From: Microcoleus asticus IPMA8
GTDB lineage: Bacteria > Cyanobacteriota > Cyanobacteriia > Cyanobacteriales > Microcoleaceae
Reading direction: 5' to 3'
DNA: 45,471 nt
Assembly (NCBI RefSeq): GCF_013179805.1
Contig: NZ_SRRZ01000057.1
Span: 1 to 45,471 of the forward strand
Shown one piece after another: positions 27,786-36,122 of this stretch. The position numbers and the translations under genes are program-made. Position 1 is the stretch's first letter; each line of letters starts with the position of its first letter. A model generated the notes under the pieces. The model did no database searches and was not told the origin of the DNA. It saw only the letters and a list, made by a program, of their open reading frames with translations.

Positions 27786-29501
27786 ATGGTACAGAATATG
27801 CAACCTTCTCTTCCTCAAGACGATCCGAACAAAGAACAGCGCCGTGATTCCTTGAATCGTCAGCAAAAAGCTTATCAGTTTGACTATGACAGTTTATCAC
27901 CTTTGGCATTATTGAAAGATGTGCCACCAGTCGAGAATTTTTCGAGCAAGTATATTGCAGAACGGATATTAGCAACATCGGAACTTCCAGCAAATATGCT
28001 GGCAGCCGACGCGAGAACTTTTCTCGATCCTCTCGACGAGCTCCAAGACTATGAAGATTTCTTTACTCTGCTGCAGCTACCTGCTGTTGCCAAAATCTAC
28101 CAAACCGATCGCTCTTTTGCAGAACAGCGCCTGTCTGGAGCCAATCCGATGGTGCTTCGCCTCTTAGATGCGAGCGATCCTCGCGCACAAACACTGGCGG
28201 GCCTTTCAAGTTTGCACCCATTATTCGATCTGGGCCAAGAGTTGCAGCAAAAAAACATTTACATTGCCGATTACACAGGTACTGACGAACACTATCGCGC
28301 GCCTGCTCTCGTTGGAGGCGGAACCTATGAAAAAGGCAGAAAATACTTGCCGAAACCGCGGGCTTTTTTCGCTTGGCGGTGGACGGGAGTCCGCGATCGC
28401 GGTGAAATGACACCTATTGCCATTCAACTAGATCCGACGCCAAATAGCCACGTCTATACCCCATTCGATCCTCCTGTCGATTGGCTGTTTGCGAAACTCT
28501 GCGTCCAAGTAGCAGATGCCAATCACCATGAAATGAGCTCGCATTTAGCTCGAACTCATCTAGTGATGGAACCAATCGCGATCGTCACCGCCCGACAGTT
28601 AGCTCAAAATCACCCGCTGAACCTGTTGCTGAAACCGCACTTTCGCTTTATGTTGACCAACAACGATCTGGCGCGTTCTTATTTGATCGCTCCCGGCGGG
28701 CCCGTCGATGAATTGCTAGCTGGCACCTTGGCAGAGACAATAGAAATAAGTAGAGAGGCTTACAGTACGTGGAGTCTTGATGAATTTGCCTTACCCGCTG
28801 AACTGAAAAATCGGGGAATGGATGACCCCAATCAACTGCCTCACTATCCTTACCGAGATGATGGATTGCTGCTGTGGAATGCGATCGAAACCTTTGTATC
28901 GGGCTATCTCCAATTCTTTTACCCAACTCCGGGGGCGATCGCACAAGATGTGGAACTGCAAACCTGGGCCCAAGAATTAGCATCAGATAGTGGCGGTAAA
29001 GTCAAAGGAATGCCAGACCAAATCAACACAGTTAAACAATTAATTGAAATTGTCACAACTATAATTTTTACCTGTGGCCCGCAGCATTCAGCAGTCAATT
29101 TTTCCCAGTATGAATACATGAGTTTTGCCGCCAATATGCCCTTAGCAGCCTACCGAGACATTCCTAGAATTACCGCTGCGGGTAATCTAGAAGTGATTAC
29201 GGAAAACGATATTTTACGGTTGCTTCCTCCGTACAAACGAGCCGCTGACCAACTGCAAATTATGTTTATTTTGTCAGCTTATCGATATGACCGTTTGGGT
29301 TATTACGATAAATCTTTCCGAGAACTCTACCGGATGAGTTTCGACGAAGTTTTTGCGGGAACGCAGATCGAACTTTTAGCCAGCCAGTTCCAGCAAAATT
29401 TGAATATGGCTGAACAGAAGATTGATGCCAACAATCAAAAACGAGTAATCCCTTACTTTTCTCTCAAACCTTCGTTGGTACTAAATAGCATCAGTATGTA
29501 G
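27786..29501 (+). CDS. Lipoxygenase, short form without PLAT domain
   Basis: 571 residues from ATG 27786 (MVQNMQPSLPQDDPN); a TTG four codons earlier is unlikely. Inserts oxygen into polyunsaturated fatty acids to give hydroperoxides. Iron ligands: His248 and His253 in HHEMSSH, His434 and Asn438 in CGPQHSAVNFSQYEY. The protein ends LNSISM, so the C-terminal carboxylate ligand, almost always Ile (Val in Mn enzymes), is Met here. Also present: FAKLCVQVADANHHEMSSHL and the substrate-site block YPYRDDGLLLWNAIETFV. It lacks the beta-barrel (PLAT/LH2) domain of plant enzymes, as do other cyanobacterial mini-lipoxygenases. Same strand as the methyltransferase, convergent with the desaturase. Confidence 0.95.
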   Translation: MVQNMQPSLPQDDPNKEQRRDSLNRQQKAYQFDYDSLSPLALLKDVPPVENFSSKYIAERILATSELPANMLAADARTFLDPLDELQDYEDFFTLLQLPAVAKIYQTDRSFAEQRLSGANPMVLRLLDASDPRAQTLAGLSSLHPLFDLGQELQQKNIYIADYTGTDEHYRAPALVGGGTYEKGRKYLPKPRAFFAWRWTGVRDRGEMTPIAIQLDPTPNSHVYTPFDPPVDWLFAKLCVQVADANHHEMSSHLARTHLVMEPIAIVTARQLAQNHPLNLLLKPHFRFMLTNNDLARSYLIAPGGPVDELLAGTLAETIEISREAYSTWSLDEFALPAELKNRGMDDPNQLPHYPYRDDGLLLWNAIETFVSGYLQFFYPTPGAIAQDVELQTWAQELASDSGGKVKGMPDQINTVKQLIEIVTTIIFTCGPQHSAVNFSQYEYMSFAANMPLAAYRDIPRITAAGNLEVITENDILRLLPPYKRAADQLQIMFILSAYRYDRLGYYDKSFRELYRMSFDEVFAGTQIELLASQFQQNLNMAEQKIDANNQKRVIPYFSLKPSLVLNSISM

Positions 29502-29533
29502 AATTAAAAATTCAGCACAATATCTCAATGTAG

Positions 29534-29550
29534 GGTGCGCACTGCGCACC
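29534..29550. terminator. Palindrome GGTGCGCACTGCGCACC between convergent genes
   Basis: A near-perfect palindrome 33 bases past the lipoxygenase stop and 11 bases before the opposing desaturase stop. It belongs to a GTAGGGTGCGC-type dispersed repeat also seen near 22367. There is no strong T-run, so its role as a bidirectional terminator is only likely. Confidence 0.45.
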
Positions 29551-29560
29551 TTACTCTGTA

Positions 29561-30691
29561 TTAGCCGTTTTTGTATTCTTCAGCGATCGAGCAATTCACG
29601 GACATTATACCAGAGGAATCGGTGAAGGTGACTTCATCTTGATAATGCCGCGGTGTTGACATCAGCAACCGCCAAGCTTGACCGGCATCGATTAAATTCA
29701 GGCGTCCGGGATAGTGAATTTGCAACAACTCTTGCACCATCGGATAATAGTCTGAGTTGATGCTGGGGAAAATATGATGCTCTGTGTGGTAAGAAAAATT
29801 TAAGTGCAGCAGGTCAAATATTTTAGGAACCCGCACTGACATACTGTTGATCAGCGGGTCATTAATGTCTGTCATCCGGCAACCCATATGGTTGGTATAG
29901 ATGTAAAACATTGCGCCTGCATGACCAATTGCGATCGGCAAAAAGTAGGCGAGGGCTATTTTGAGCGGATGAAAATTTAGGTAGAACAAAATGCTGGCAT
30001 GAATTCCTAAAATTCCCACACATTCAAAGGCGATCGTCAATCTATCTTTAGGACTAACTGTAAAGGCAGCCGGTACGTAATCGACAGATTTATCGTTAAA
30101 GAATAGTACCGAGGTGAGATTGCGGAAATTATGCACTAACCACGAACCGGCCATCCCTACGATTAACCACAGCGGATTGACTTCTACCGACGGTACAAAC
30201 AGATTTTGAATCCATTTTCCCCAAGTATCTGGTTGCTGGTACAGATAGTTGCGATCGGGGTCTGCCAAAGAATTCGTGTTATTGTGATGTACGAGGTTGT
30301 GCAGATTTTTCCACTGAGTAAGCGGCATAAACAGCATACTTAGTCCCAAAAAAGCGATCGGATAAGTGAGGCGCGACTTTTTCTGGACGCTACCGTGCAT
30401 CAAATCGTGGGAGCTAAATAGCAAAACTATGATGCTATTGCCCATGATGACGGCTAGAGGTAAGTAAAGCCATAAAAGATAGACAGGCCAGCGATCGAGA
30501 TTAGCAGCAATTCCCCATCCTAACAATAAAATCCCGATATTTATCAGCAGTATCCCTAACTTGCTTGAATTCGGTTCAAAAGCATCTGACGGCAGCAGCG
30601 GACGCAATTTTTTAACATATACCGAGTGATGAATTAGCGTTTCTTCGCTGGCAGTCTCGTATACACTATTGATGCTTTTTGCTAAGTTCAT
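29561..30691 (-). CDS. Membrane fatty acid desaturase
   Basis: 376 residues with four to five hydrophobic spans and the three histidine boxes of di-iron membrane desaturases: HDLMH (95-99), HNLVHH (131-136) and HTEHH (302-306, in YHTEHHIFPS). Introduces a double bond in an acyl chain, probably of a membrane lipid. It does not look like the well-known DesA/DesB/DesC/DesD paralogues in the parts I can recall, so regiospecificity is open; a hydroxylase or ketolase of the same superfamily is an alternative. ATG at 30691 (MNLAKSINSVYETA). Convergent with the lipoxygenase, which uses polyunsaturated chains. A CAGTTG short-repeat array starts ~30 bases upstream of the start codon. Confidence 0.88.
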   Translation of the reverse strand: MNLAKSINSVYETASEETLIHHSVYVKKLRPLLPSDAFEPNSSKLGILLINIGILLLGWGIAANLDRWPVYLLWLYLPLAVIMGNSIIVLLFSSHDLMHGSVQKKSRLTYPIAFLGLSMLFMPLTQWKNLHNLVHHNNTNSLADPDRNYLYQQPDTWGKWIQNLFVPSVEVNPLWLIVGMAGSWLVHNFRNLTSVLFFNDKSVDYVPAAFTVSPKDRLTIAFECVGILGIHASILFYLNFHPLKIALAYFLPIAIGHAGAMFYIYTNHMGCRMTDINDPLINSMSVRVPKIFDLLHLNFSYHTEHHIFPSINSDYYPMVQELLQIHYPGRLNLIDAGQAWRLLMSTPRHYQDEVTFTDSSGIMSVNCSIAEEYKNG

Positions 30692-31177
30692 ATTTTCGCT
30701 GAATGCGTCTTAAGGTGAGTTGTCAGTTGGCAGTTTTCAGTTGGCAGTTGTCAGTTGACAGTTTGCATGAAAAAGTATCAACATTGTTGTACAAATATTT
30801 AATTATATGCCCTAAAATAGTTTTTGTAAAAACTATTAAGCTGGACTTCCCCATACAAATGTACTAAAAGCCCTAAAACTCCTATTTATGAATCGATGCA
30901 ACTGTTGAGTTAAAAATCTGTAGCCATGTATAAGCAATAGCTGACGCAGGCAATCGCGCTTCCATGTTGTAGATCCAATATAATTGTCGATCGCAAACAG
31001 ATATCAATCATCTACATGGGTATACAATGTTAACTCAACAATTGAAACCTTTGTGATGATAGACTTTTGAGCCTGTGTAAGTATATTTGCAGGAACTTCT
31101 GATTAAGGCTTACTATATATTCTCTCGTTGCTAGCGTTGCCAAGCAATCTCATATAAGTGCCAAGTGCCAACTGACC
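30692..31177. other. Spacer with CAGTTG-type tandem repeats upstream of the desaturase gene
   Basis: 486 bases with no gene. Bases 30720-30763 consist of repeated GTCAGTTGGCAGTT-type units; a related AAGTGCCAAGTGCCAACTGA run lies at 31156-31175, next to the stop of the proA-like gene. The part between is AT-rich and should hold the desaturase promoter. Confidence 0.6.
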
Positions 31178-32443
31178 TTAAAATAGTCCGTTACCCTGAA
31201 CAATTTCTTTAATTGTCGTCAGCGTATCTAACCCGATCAATCCCCGACGATAACCTTTTTGGTTGGACATTCCCAAAAAGATCGCATCTCCCCGATTTTG
31301 ATAACGCCAAAACCGAGGTGAGGCATTAATAAAAGTTGAGGCACTGTTAACATCCAGAGCAAATTGGCGACTTTCTAAGTAAGATTCAGTAGCGATGCAG
31401 TCAGCGTGGCCGCTGCTGTAGCGGTTGATCCAGCCGATCGCAATCTCTAAACTATCGACAACTTTAAACGCTATGGTTTTGTTTAAATAAGGTTGAGTCC
31501 ACTCGTATGGTTCCGCCAGCTTTAAGTCGGGGAAATCTGCGACGAGATCCGCATCGGCGCTAATTTGAAAGCCTTTTTCTTTTAAAGTGTTCCACAGCCT
31601 GACTAAGGAAGAAGGCTTTTGGTTGCGATCGATCAGCACTTTCTCGATCGCGTTAACAGGATCGGGCACGCTTTGATGGCTGTCCAAAATCATCCACCTT
31701 GCCATCTCCAAACTGCCAGTCGGCGACCAATAAAGGTAACAATTTCCCATTGCCGACCTCAAAACGGGTGCGGTGCACAACCTTACCACCTGCTGCACCA
31801 AACTCGGCCTGCCGTAGGGAATAATTAAATTGAGATATTGGTCTTGAGTGACCAATTCTCGGATCGAAGCCCCCCGATCCGGCGGCAGTACCTGCAAACA
31901 TCCTGACGGCAAACCGACTTCATCGATCGCCGACATCAAAGCTTCTCCAATTACAGCATTAGTTTGCCAGCTTTCGCTACCGCCTTTAAGAATCAAACTG
32001 TTAGCGCTTTTGAGACACAAACCGGCTGCGATCGCCCCCAACTCGGGAAACGCCTCGTAAATTAGAGCGATCGCCCCCAGCGGCAGCGACTGACAGTAAA
32101 CCTGACACCGATCGACCTGATAAGAAGCATTGATCACCCTGCCGATCGGATCTGGCATTTGGCCCAACCGTTCCAGAATTTGCACAGTTGTCTTGATCCG
32201 TTCTGGCGTCAGCTTCAGCCAATCCACAATCAAGTCTGGAATCGCCATGTCCCGACTCGCTTCTAGATCCAGAGTATTTGCTTCTAAAATTTCATTTTGC
32301 CGACCTTTGAGCGATCGCGCCATCGCCTGCAAAGCGGCAGCGCGAGCCGTACTCTTTGCCGCAGCCAACTCCAAAGAAGCTTGATAAGCCCGGCGGGCGA
32401 CATTTGCTCCATCTGATGAATGGGTAAAATCCTCTATTATCAT
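31178..32443 (-). CDS. Glutamate-5-semialdehyde dehydrogenase-like protein (divergent ProA)
   Basis: 421 residues with ProA order throughout: ARRAYQASLELAAAKSTARA, then LGAIALIYEAFPELGAIAAG, LILKGGSES, VTQDQYLNLIIPYG, a catalytic-site Cys in APVLRSAMGNCYLYW, SGHADCIATES, and the end RRGLIGLDTLTTIKEIVQG. Canonical ProA reduces gamma-glutamyl phosphate in proline synthesis. This copy departs from the family where the substrate loop FADGGEFGLGAEIG would be: it reads INASPRFWRYQNRGDAIFLG. It is probably a cyanobacterial paralogue with altered or lost substrate use. ATG at 32443, four bases after the stop of the upstream zinc-ribbon gene, so the two are one operon. Confidence 0.85.
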   Translation of the reverse strand: MIIEDFTHSSDGANVARRAYQASLELAAAKSTARAAALQAMARSLKGRQNEILEANTLDLEASRDMAIPDLIVDWLKLTPERIKTTVQILERLGQMPDPIGRVINASYQVDRCQVYCQSLPLGAIALIYEAFPELGAIAAGLCLKSANSLILKGGSESWQTNAVIGEALMSAIDEVGLPSGCLQVLPPDRGASIRELVTQDQYLNLIIPYGRPSLVQQVVRLCTAPVLRSAMGNCYLYWSPTGSLEMARWMILDSHQSVPDPVNAIEKVLIDRNQKPSSLVRLWNTLKEKGFQISADADLVADFPDLKLAEPYEWTQPYLNKTIAFKVVDSLEIAIGWINRYSSGHADCIATESYLESRQFALDVNSASTFINASPRFWRYQNRGDAIFLGMSNQKGYRRGLIGLDTLTTIKEIVQGNGLF

Positions 32444-32447
32444 CTAG

Positions 32448-32852
32448 CTAACGCCTGTAAGCCAGCCATACCATCAGCGCCGGCAGCATTGCTAGCAGCA
32501 CGGCGACCATTGCCCACAGAATAATATTCGGGCCTGGGGAGTGCAGCGCCAAGGGCAACCAAATCACTAGCGGCACCAATATCATACCCAAAGCCAGTGG
32601 CAAGTAATGTGCCTTCAAACCCGGATGCGCTCTGTTCCACTGGTGACCCGTCCACCGCCAAGCCTGCTTGTAAGGATAGTTTGTTGATAGTTGCTCGATG
32701 ACGTGTCCGCTTTCCTCTAATACAAATATTTGCTGACAGCGGTTGCAGCCAAAGGCTTCTGTCAACGTTATGGGCACGAGACGACCCCGCCGCCGACAAG
32801 GGCAGGGGTACTCATCGTTTAAGTCAATCTTGGGAGCTTTTTGAGATGGCAC
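32448..32852 (-). CDS. Zinc-ribbon-like protein with two membrane segments
   Basis: 134 residues from GTG 32852 (MPSQKAPKIDLNDEYPCPCR); no nearby ATG fits. Two cysteine pairs, CPC near residue 18 and CNRC near 37, could bind zinc. Then come WRWTGHQWNRAHPGLK and two closely spaced hydrophobic spans (ALGMILVPLVIWLPLAL, ILWAMVAVLLAMLPALMVWL). I recognise it only as a conserved cyanobacterial type, function unknown. It is the first gene of a tight pair with the proA-like gene. Spacer 32853-33098 has no gene. Confidence 0.75.
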   Translation of the reverse strand: MPSQKAPKIDLNDEYPCPCRRRGRLVPITLTEAFGCNRCQQIFVLEESGHVIEQLSTNYPYKQAWRWTGHQWNRAHPGLKAHYLPLALGMILVPLVIWLPLALHSPGPNIILWAMVAVLLAMLPALMVWLAYRR

Positions 32853-33098
32853 GAGCGATCGGATAAAAAAAGCGTTTTTGCAAAAATAATCGTTAACCTA
32901 TCCACTTAATCAAACTTGTCAATTCTGCCCTAACCAGGCTTTCAACTACCTGTTCTCAGATATCGCCCGAGTGGCAATTGTGACTTGCAAGTTTTCTACT
33001 CCAATTTACCACTAACTTAGGTATTTTCAACCATCCTTAGGAGTATACCTAAGACTTTCCTGCTATACTTTCCGGTTTTTGATTTTTTTATTTTCTAA

Positions 33099-33170
33099 AG
33101 CGGGTGACGCGATTCGAACGCGCGACATTCACCTTGGCAAGGTGACGCTCTACCACTGAGCTACACCCGC
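33099..33170 (-). tRNA. tRNA-Gly (GCC)
   Basis: Cloverleaf read on the minus strand: acceptor GCGGGTG pairs with CACCCGC; D-arm AGCTCAGTGGTAGAGC; anticodon loop CTTGCCAA with GCC; T-arm GCGCGTTCGAATCGCGT. The discriminator base is T, as expected for bacterial glycine tRNA. CCA is not encoded and must be added after transcription. Confidence 0.97.
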
Positions 33171-33389
33171 ATTTCCTGCGGTATTAACAATACTCTCTTA
33201 ATTCTGAAAATCTGTCAAGTCTTTTTAGTATTTTTTTTTCTGAAACCCAGTCACAACCCCCCAAAGCTACTGCCCACCTGAAATTGCAGCAGCCAGATTA
33301 TGAACCAAATCAGTAATTGCCGTGAAGAGTGACCGCCATCCGCCGACGGCAAAGCTACAATCAAGCTGGAATTGTGGGAGAACACTGCC

Positions 33390-33530
33390 ATGTCAGATTT
33401 AAATCGCGGAATCATGAAGTTCAAGGGAGCTGACAGTCCTATAGCGATCGCCATTTCGGCGATCGTCATTGCCGGCGGAATCGGCTTCTTGATCTGGTGG
33501 GCGCTGCAATCAGCCTACACCTTCAGCTAA
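33390..33530 (+). CDS. 46-residue single-span membrane protein
   Basis: ATG 33390 to TAA 33530 encodes a basic N-terminus (MSDLNRGIMKFKGADSP), one hydrophobic segment of ~22 residues (IAIAISAIVIAGGIGFLIWW) and a short tail ALQSAYTFS. GGGAG lies nine bases before the ATG, and a perfect 14-base-stem terminator starts 37 bases after the stop, so it is very likely a real one-gene transcript. Size and layout resemble the small accessory subunits of thylakoid complexes (photosystem, NDH or cytochrome type), but I cannot match it to a named one. Confidence 0.75.
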   Translation: MSDLNRGIMKFKGADSPIAIAISAIVIAGGIGFLIWWALQSAYTFS

Positions 33531-33567
33531 AAGACTACTCAAACGTAAAACTTATAAGGCATTGCTC

Positions 33568-33610
33568 AGAAGGCAGAATTTAAGAAAAATTCTGCCTTCT
33601 GCATTTTTTT
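33568..33610 (+). terminator. Intrinsic terminator of the 46-residue gene
   Basis: Perfect 14-base stem AGAAGGCAGAATTT (33568-33581) / AAATTCTGCCTTCT (33587-33600) with a five-base loop, followed by GCATTTTTTT. A textbook rho-independent terminator on the plus strand. Confidence 0.92.
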
Positions 33611-33817
33611 GCCCTTAGTCTTGAGTTTATTGGTAAAGACTGCGGAGCGATCGCTGACGATCGAACTATTGCCATAAATCACCCGATCGGGCGAGTCGCT
33701 AGCATGATCCAAATGACTCCCCGATCTACTACTTTTGTAGTACAGTTGTCAACAAATACGCAGAGATCGCAGTTTTAGACTCAAGTGTTTGCAAGGGTTG
33801 TATCTCAACAAAAATTT

Positions 33818-35638
33818 ATGGCAAGCTTTCAGGACATCTTCAAATACTACAGCCGCTACTGGAAAATATCGGTTTACAGCATAGGCGCATCCAGCGTTTT
33901 GGCACTAGCCGATTTGCTTGTTCCCTACGCGATCGGTCAAATATTAAACGTATTGTCGGGTCAACCTACAGATACAGTAACCCAAAAACTGATAACAGCG
34001 ATCGCCTCTGTTACTCAGCAGTCACCCAACAAAATATTATCGCTATCCGTCTTGCTAGGCATAATTTTTCTGGTAACAGTAGCCAAAGCACCGATCCAAC
34101 CTTGGGTAGCAAATTGGTTCCACTGGGCGATACCATTGAGGGCGAGGCGCGATCGAATGAGAAGCGCGATCGGGAAAATCCTCACCTTACCCCTAGAATT
34201 CTACGACGAAAACAACGCCGGACGGATTGCCAGCCGCATAGCCAAAGGTATCGGCAACCATACTTGGACATATCCAGAAATTGCCGGCGAACTCATCCCC
34301 GAAGTTGCCCGCTTAATCGGCATTTTTGCCGTTATCTGGTTAATTGAGTGGCGGATTGGCTTATTAATTTTGGTTTCATTCCTATTTATCCTCAGTTTCA
34401 CCCTCAAAAGCCTGCAAGAGGTGACTGCGCGAGAAGAAATTCTGGATGAATACATCGAAGATACCGAAAGCCGCAACTCGGAAATTATCACCAACATCAA
34501 AACAGTCAAAGCTTTTGCGACAGAAAGCGATGAACTCAAAAGGCAAACAACCAGACTCGATCGCGAATTAAAAGTCGTGCTCCACCGCATTCACAAAGGA
34601 TACGTCACCCTGGGGACATACCAGCAGACAATCGTCCAGTTGTGTTTGTTTTCAGTTCTCGGTTTTAGCCTAGCAGCAACCCTAGGAGGCCAAATATCCC
34701 TCGGATATTTTGTTACCGTCTACACGTTAGCAAGCATGGCATATTCCCAACTGCGTCCGATTAGCATGATCGCCGAATTATTGGCGCGCCGTTATTCTTC
34801 AATGATCCGGTTCCACGAGTTTATGCAAACGCCAGACGGTGTTGATGCGGTTAATTTAGCAGAAAATGCTCGATCGGCACAGCCACCTTATAAATTTACC
34901 GGCAAAGTTGAACTCAGCGGTTTAACATTCGGGTACGACAGTCAAAAACCCGTTTTGCAGGATGTGAATTTATTGATTCATCCCCGTCAAACTGTAGCAT
35001 TAGTCGGGCGATCGGGTTCCGGGAAATCGACTTTAGTTAAACTCCTGTTTCGCTACTTTGAACCCAACTCCGGTCGCATTTTGATCGACGGAGAAGACAT
35101 TCGCAGCTTAGACGTGACTCGCTACCGCCAGCGTTTAGCGATTGTCCACCAAGAAGTAGATGTTTTTAACGGTACTTTGCTGGAAAATTTGACTTACGGA
35201 AACAGAAACGCAACTTTCGAGCAAGTTGAGGATGCTTGTCGCATCGCCAAAGTAGATGATTTTGTGCGGATGTTGCCCCAAGGCTACTATACCGTGGTCG
35301 GGGAGCGAGGAATGCGCTTGTCCGGCGGTCAGCGGCAGCGGTTGGGGATTGCTAGGGCGCTTTTGGTGGAGCCGGATGTGTTAATTTTTGATGAGGCTAC
35401 TTCTAGTTTGGACTATGAAAGCGAGCGATCGATCCAGGTAGCCATGCAGAATATTCTCGGTACGCGCACCACCATAATTATTGCCCACAGACTTAGTACA
35501 ATTCGCGAAGCCGATGCGATCGTCGTACTCGACGGCGGTAGAATCGTCGAAGTTGGCAGTCACGACGAACTCTTGAATCAACGAGGCATTTACCGCCGCC
35601 TGCACTCCCTGCAAGAAACCGGGGAATTAGTGAATTAG
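33818..35638 (+). CDS. ABC exporter, fused permease and ATPase
   Basis: 606 residues from ATG 33818 (MASFQDIFKYYSRYWK); the frame is open to a GTG at 33785. Residues 1-320 hold the six-helix exporter permease. The ATPase follows: Walker A GRSGSGKST, Q-loop IVHQEVDVFNGTL, signature LSGGQRQR, Walker B VLIFDEATSSLD, H-loop IIIAHRLSTI. It forms a homodimer or heterodimer and pumps lipids, peptides or drugs outward (MsbA/multidrug type); the substrate is unknown. It stands alone between a terminator and the tRNA genes. Confidence 0.93.
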   Translation: MASFQDIFKYYSRYWKISVYSIGASSVLALADLLVPYAIGQILNVLSGQPTDTVTQKLITAIASVTQQSPNKILSLSVLLGIIFLVTVAKAPIQPWVANWFHWAIPLRARRDRMRSAIGKILTLPLEFYDENNAGRIASRIAKGIGNHTWTYPEIAGELIPEVARLIGIFAVIWLIEWRIGLLILVSFLFILSFTLKSLQEVTAREEILDEYIEDTESRNSEIITNIKTVKAFATESDELKRQTTRLDRELKVVLHRIHKGYVTLGTYQQTIVQLCLFSVLGFSLAATLGGQISLGYFVTVYTLASMAYSQLRPISMIAELLARRYSSMIRFHEFMQTPDGVDAVNLAENARSAQPPYKFTGKVELSGLTFGYDSQKPVLQDVNLLIHPRQTVALVGRSGSGKSTLVKLLFRYFEPNSGRILIDGEDIRSLDVTRYRQRLAIVHQEVDVFNGTLLENLTYGNRNATFEQVEDACRIAKVDDFVRMLPQGYYTVVGERGMRLSGGQRQRLGIARALLVEPDVLIFDEATSSLDYESERSIQVAMQNILGTRTTIIIAHRLSTIREADAIVVLDGGRIVEVGSHDELLNQRGIYRRLHSLQETGELVN

Positions 35639-35832
35639 GGATTTGGGTTAAGTCTAGAGTTCCGGTGCTCCGGGCGGACACCAAGCCTAGACTTAGCAAT
35701 GCGCACTTTAAACAGTATTCTATTTTTTTGCCACTAACTGACTTATGTGTTCTCAACTTAATGATTAGAGTTTTAAATATAATGTTGCAAAAAAAGAAGA
35801 AGCTGCTAGGATGTTTAACTGTGGGTACAAAT

Positions 35833-35917
35833 GGGTCGGTGCCCGAGCGGTTAATGGGGGCGGACTGTAAATCCGCTGGCTACGCCTACGCTGGTTCAAA
35901 TCCAGCCCGGCCCACCA
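35833..35917 (+). tRNA. tRNA-Tyr (GTA)
   Basis: Class II tRNA of 85 bases. Acceptor GGGTCGG pairs with CCGGCCC; anticodon loop ACTGTAAA with GTA; a long variable arm (GCTGGCTACGCCTACGC region); T-arm CTGGTTCAAATCCAG; CCA encoded at the 3' end. It is followed 71 bases later by tRNA-Thr, an order common in cyanobacteria. Confidence 0.97.
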
Positions 35918-35988
35918 CAATTTAAATAAAAATAAAAAGTTAAAAATAAAAAGTTGAAAACTTTTATTTAACATTATTAATTTTTTAT

Positions 35989-36060
35989 GCCCGTGTAACT
36001 CAGTGGTAGAGTACCTCCTTGGTAAGGAGGAAGTCACGAGTTCAAATCTCGTCACGGGCT
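35989..36060 (+). tRNA. tRNA-Thr (GGT)
   Basis: Cloverleaf of 72 bases. Acceptor GCCCGTG pairs with CACGGGC; D-arm ACTCAGTGGTAGAGT; anticodon loop CTTGGTAA with GGT; T-arm CGAGTTCAAATCTCG; discriminator T. CCA not encoded. Probably co-transcribed with the upstream tRNA-Tyr. Confidence 0.97.
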
Positions 36061-36088
36061 TTTGCTAAATTATGCCATACAAAAAGAT

Positions 36089-36121
36089 ATGGGCGGTTGA
36101 ATAGCTTCTTCAACCGCCCAT
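36089..36121. terminator. Bidirectional intrinsic terminator between tRNA-Thr and the M23 peptidase gene
   Basis: Perfect 13-base stem ATGGGCGGTTGAA / TTCAACCGCCCAT with a short loop. A T-rich tract follows on the plus strand (CCTATTTTTT), and on the minus strand the hairpin continues into ATCTTTTT. It can end both the tRNA transcript and the opposing peptidase transcript. Confidence 0.88.
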
Positions 36122-36122
36122 C

